64,000 nucleotides of DNA from Phycisphaerae bacterium (lineage in GTDB: Bacteria; Planctomycetota; Phycisphaerae; Phycisphaerales; UBA1924): NCBI GenBank assembly GCA_030432255.1, contig JAUIHS010000001.1, positions 310,001 through 374,000 on the forward strand. The letters are read 5' to 3'. This document shows, one piece after another, positions 61,583-64,000 of this stretch. The translations under genes and the position numbers were made by a program. Numbering within the stretch: the stretch's first letter is position 1; the number at the start of each line of letters is the position of its first letter. The notes below the pieces were generated by a model. The model saw only the letters and a program-made list of their open reading frames with translations. It was not told where the DNA came from and did not search any database.

Positions 61583-64000
61583 ATGAGTGAGGCAACGGTG
61601 GAGCGTCGCGTACATCGATTCGAGATCCGGCCCGTTGAGACGGCTGGAGATCCCGTGGGTGACCGTATCCGGCGGGCGGCCGGAGCCTTCGGGGTCTCAC
61701 CCAAGGCGGTTCATTCCACACGAATCTATCTCATCGAGGCGGAACTGACCGAGGGCGACATCGATCGCATCGGGCAGACGCTGCTGAGCGATCCGGTACT
61801 TGAAGCATGGTCCGTCGGCGCTCATCCGGCCCGGGAAGGAGCGCGGCTGATCGAGGTGCATCCTCTTCCGGGCGTCATGGACCCGGCTGCCCAGACCGTG
61901 CGTGACGCGGTGGCTGAACTGACGGGCGGCGAGCCTTCCAGAGTCGATGTGATGACCGGGTACCGGTACGAGTTCGTGGGTGTCGAATCGGATGATCTGA
62001 CGCTGCTCGGTGAACGTCTGCTTGCCAATGGCGTGGTCGAGGCGATTCACATGACACCGTGGATGCCGGATGAGTTTCCGCACGGGCATCAGCATGACAT
62101 GTCGGTGCACGAAGTCGCCATCCGTGAACTGGACGATGCCGCACTGGAACAGCTGAGCCGCGAGGCGCACCTCTTCCTCTCACTGGATGAGATGCGTGCC
62201 ATCCGCGATGAGTATCGCGAACTCGGACGTGAGCCGCGGGAGATCGAACTGGAGACGCTTGCGCAGACGTGGTCGGAGCACTGCGTGCACAAGACGCTCA
62301 AGTCCACGGTGATGTGCGAGGTCGATGAGCACGACTCCATCGAATGGCGGGGCAGACCGGGAACCGAGATCGGCGACGATGGGCGGGTCACGATTCACAA
62401 CCTTCTCAAGTCCACCGTTGCAGCCGCGACACACGAACTGATCGCGGACGGAGTCGACTGGACGTTGAGTGTCTTCGTCGACAATGCCGGCATCATTGAG
62501 TTTGACGAACAGCATGCGGTCTGTGTCAAGGTTGAGACGCACAACCATCCGAGTGCGATCGAGCCGTACGGTGGGGCTGCGACGGGCATCGGCGGATGCA
62601 TCCGCGATGTCATGGGGACGGGTCTCGCGGCCCGCCCGATAGCCAATACCGACGTCTTCTGCGTGGCCCATCCGGACCACTGGCGTCTGCCGTCAGACGA
62701 ACCCGATGCACGGGCCCTGACACCTGCGGGCTGTCTGCATCCGGGTCGGGTTCTTCGCCGGGTGGTGGATGGCGTGCGTGACTACGGCAACCGCATGGGA
62801 ATTCCGACGCTGAGTGGCGGGGTGTGGTTCGATGATCGTTACATCGGGAATCCGCTGGTCTTTGCGGGGTGCGTCGGTGTGATGCCGCGGGACGCCATCG
62901 CCGGCGCTGCACAGCGCGGCGACAGGATCATCGCACTGGGCGGTCGGACGGGTCGGGACGGCATTCATGGTGCGACGTTCAGTTCGGCCGAATTGACGGA
63001 CTCGCATGCGGACGAGTTTTCGCACGCGGTACAGATCGGGAATGCGATCGAAGAGAAACGAACGCTGGATGCGATCATGCGGGCGCGGGATGCCGAAGGC
63101 GGCCCGCTTTACAGCGCGATCACGGACTGCGGCGCGGGCGGTTTCTCGTCAGCAGTGGGGGAGATGGGAGAAGAGATCGGCGCTTATGTGCAGCTTGAGA
63201 GAGCACCGCTCAAGTACGCCGGTCTGACGCCCACCGAGATCTGGATCAGCGAATCGCAGGAGCGCATGGTCCTGGCTGTCGCGCCGGAGAAGGTGGCGGC
63301 GCTGCAGGCGATCTGCGATGAGGAGCATGTTGAACTGTGCGATCTCGGCACCTTTGGCACCGACGGTGCGGAACTCGTTCTCACGTACGATGGCTCCGAA
63401 GTGGGGCGGTTGCCGATGTCGTTCCTCCACGGCGGGATTCCGATGCCGACACGCGAAGCCGATTGTCGGATTCAGAGCGGATCATGTGACATTGACACGC
63501 CGTCCGCGGACATCGGTGAGACACTCCTCCGTCTGCTGGCACATCCGAACATCGCATCGAAGCACTGGATCATCGAGCAGTACGATCACGAGGTGCAGGG
63601 CGCCACGGTTTTGCGGCCACAGGTGGGCGCGGGCAGAGGTCCGGGTGATGCATCGGTTGTTGAACCGGTTCCGGGAAGTGGACAGGGGCTGGCGATCTCG
63701 TGCGGGCTGGCGACCGCGTTCGGCGATCCGAAGCGCGGCGGTGATCCCTATGACATGGTGCTCGGAGCGATCGATGAGTGCGTGCGCAATCTGGTGTGCG
63801 TCGGCGCCGATCCGAAGCGTATCGCGATCCTCGACAACTTCTGCTGGCCGAGTTGCGGTCGTCCGGAGAACCTCGGCATGCTGGTGCGGGCCGCGGTCGG
63901 ATGCTACGACGGCGCCAAGGCGTACCGCACGCCGTTCGTGTCGGGCAAGGATTCGCTGAACAACCAGTTCAAGGCGGAGGATGGTCGGACCATCGAGATT
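61583..64000 (+). CDS. purL: Phosphoribosylformylglycinamidine synthase subunit, PurS-PurL fusion (3' truncated)
   Basis: The first 806 codons, open at the window edge. Residues 10-85 and 88-160 look like two PurS-like alpha/beta repeats (the first has HSTRIYLIEAELTEGDIDRIGQ, the second VMTGYRYEFVGVESDDL). PurL follows: TWSEHCVHKTLKS with active-site His233, VETHNHPSAIEPYGGAATGIGGCIRD, ITDCGAGGFSSAVGE and FVSGKDSLNNQF. It converts FGAR to FGAM with ammonia from PurQ; purQ is not in view. The gene diverges from ada and begins with a probable leaderless promoter. Confidence 0.92.
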   Translation, partial: MSEATVERRVHRFEIRPVETAGDPVGDRIRRAAGAFGVSPKAVHSTRIYLIEAELTEGDIDRIGQTLLSDPVLEAWSVGAHPAREGARLIEVHPLPGVMDPAAQTVRDAVAELTGGEPSRVDVMTGYRYEFVGVESDDLTLLGERLLANGVVEAIHMTPWMPDEFPHGHQHDMSVHEVAIRELDDAALEQLSREAHLFLSLDEMRAIRDEYRELGREPREIELETLAQTWSEHCVHKTLKSTVMCEVDEHDSIEWRGRPGTEIGDDGRVTIHNLLKSTVAAATHELIADGVDWTLSVFVDNAGIIEFDEQHAVCVKVETHNHPSAIEPYGGAATGIGGCIRDVMGTGLAARPIANTDVFCVAHPDHWRLPSDEPDARALTPAGCLHPGRVLRRVVDGVRDYGNRMGIPTLSGGVWFDDRYIGNPLVFAGCVGVMPRDAIAGAAQRGDRIIALGGRTGRDGIHGATFSSAELTDSHADEFSHAVQIGNAIEEKRTLDAIMRARDAEGGPLYSAITDCGAGGFSSAVGEMGEEIGAYVQLERAPLKYAGLTPTEIWISESQERMVLAVAPEKVAALQAICDEEHVELCDLGTFGTDGAELVLTYDGSEVGRLPMSFLHGGIPMPTREADCRIQSGSCDIDTPSADIGETLLRLLAHPNIASKHWIIEQYDHEVQGATVLRPQVGAGRGPGDASVVEPVPGSGQGLAISCGLATAFGDPKRGGDPYDMVLGAIDECVRNLVCVGADPKRIAILDNFCWPSCGRPENLGMLVRAAVGCYDGAKAYRTPFVSGKDSLNNQFKAEDGRTIEI

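Overview
The window is a GC-rich, gene-dense bacterial chromosome segment that most resembles the Planctomycetota, probably a Phycisphaerae/Phycisphaerales lineage. The support is indirect: two secreted beta-helix proteins end in the dockerin-like double EF-hand tail common in that group (about 1-1910 and 22933-24612), there are two ECF-type sigma factors of planctomycete style, many lipoproteins, a tyrosine recombinase of a planctomycete type, and a GH20/GH13/sialate-type carbohydrate repertoire. No 16S gene is present, so the placement is an inference.

Layout. 0-4.2 kb: end of a secreted P-domain/beta-helix protein and a transglutaminase-hydrolase fusion. 4.2-8.7 kb: a TetR regulator with a clear promoter and paired operators, a UbiB/ABC1 kinase gene cut off in mid-domain, then a visibly AT-richer island with an orphan Rhs toxin tip, a lipoprotein (putative immunity) gene and an integrase, ending at a tRNA with CAU anticodon. 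8.7-15 kb: aldehyde dehydrogenase and GH20 hexosaminidase, then a leftward group rpmH, sucC, a secreted protein and an ECF sigma factor. 15-23 kb: rnc, a large lipoprotein, a small CBM48 protein, rpsP-trmD-rplS with a textbook terminator, a scar of parDE and DUF4349 gene debris, a YdjY-type lipoprotein and truB. 23-27 kb: beta-helix protein and a two-part sodium:solute symporter. 27-31.5 kb: ECF sigma factor with a fused Cys-rich tail; an AhpD-like protein, a haem-binding DUF3365 protein and cydAB in one operon. 31.7-34 kb: a c-di-GMP-type signalling operon. 34-39 kb: zinc-ribbon membrane protein with an SPFH/GYF protein, a Tat-exported amidase lipoprotein and a pullulanase-type enzyme. 39-44 kb: a four-gene leftward cluster (class IV aminotransferase, glutamine amidotransferase, GCS2 ligase with CBS domains, AstE/AspA-type hydrolase) with no obvious assigned product. 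44-46 kb: homoserine dehydrogenase and a membrane protein. 46-52.7 kb: a nonulosonate (sialic/legionaminic-type) glycosylation cluster led by a 1196-residue Maf-type protein fused to degenerate nucleotidyltransferase and radical-SAM-like parts, followed by neuA, neuB and neuC. 52.7-64 kb: CYTH protein, ligA, an unusual folD, tatA, an IAGSG-repeat lipoprotein, recQ, a secreted protein overlapping ada, and the first 806 codons of purL.

Most interesting. (1) The Maf/pseudo-radical-SAM fusion with neuABC. (2) A FolD whose catalytic Lys54, Gln98 and Asp121 (E. coli numbering) are Gln, His and Glu. (3) The four-gene ligase/hydrolase cluster. (4) The Rhs-tip/lipoprotein/integrase island that ends a broken UbiB gene. 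(5) Several genes whose -10 box lies only 6-7 bases before the ATG, which suggests leaderless transcription. Most other genes are ordinary housekeeping genes. Promoters, starts and domain calls were read by eye; no database search was possible.
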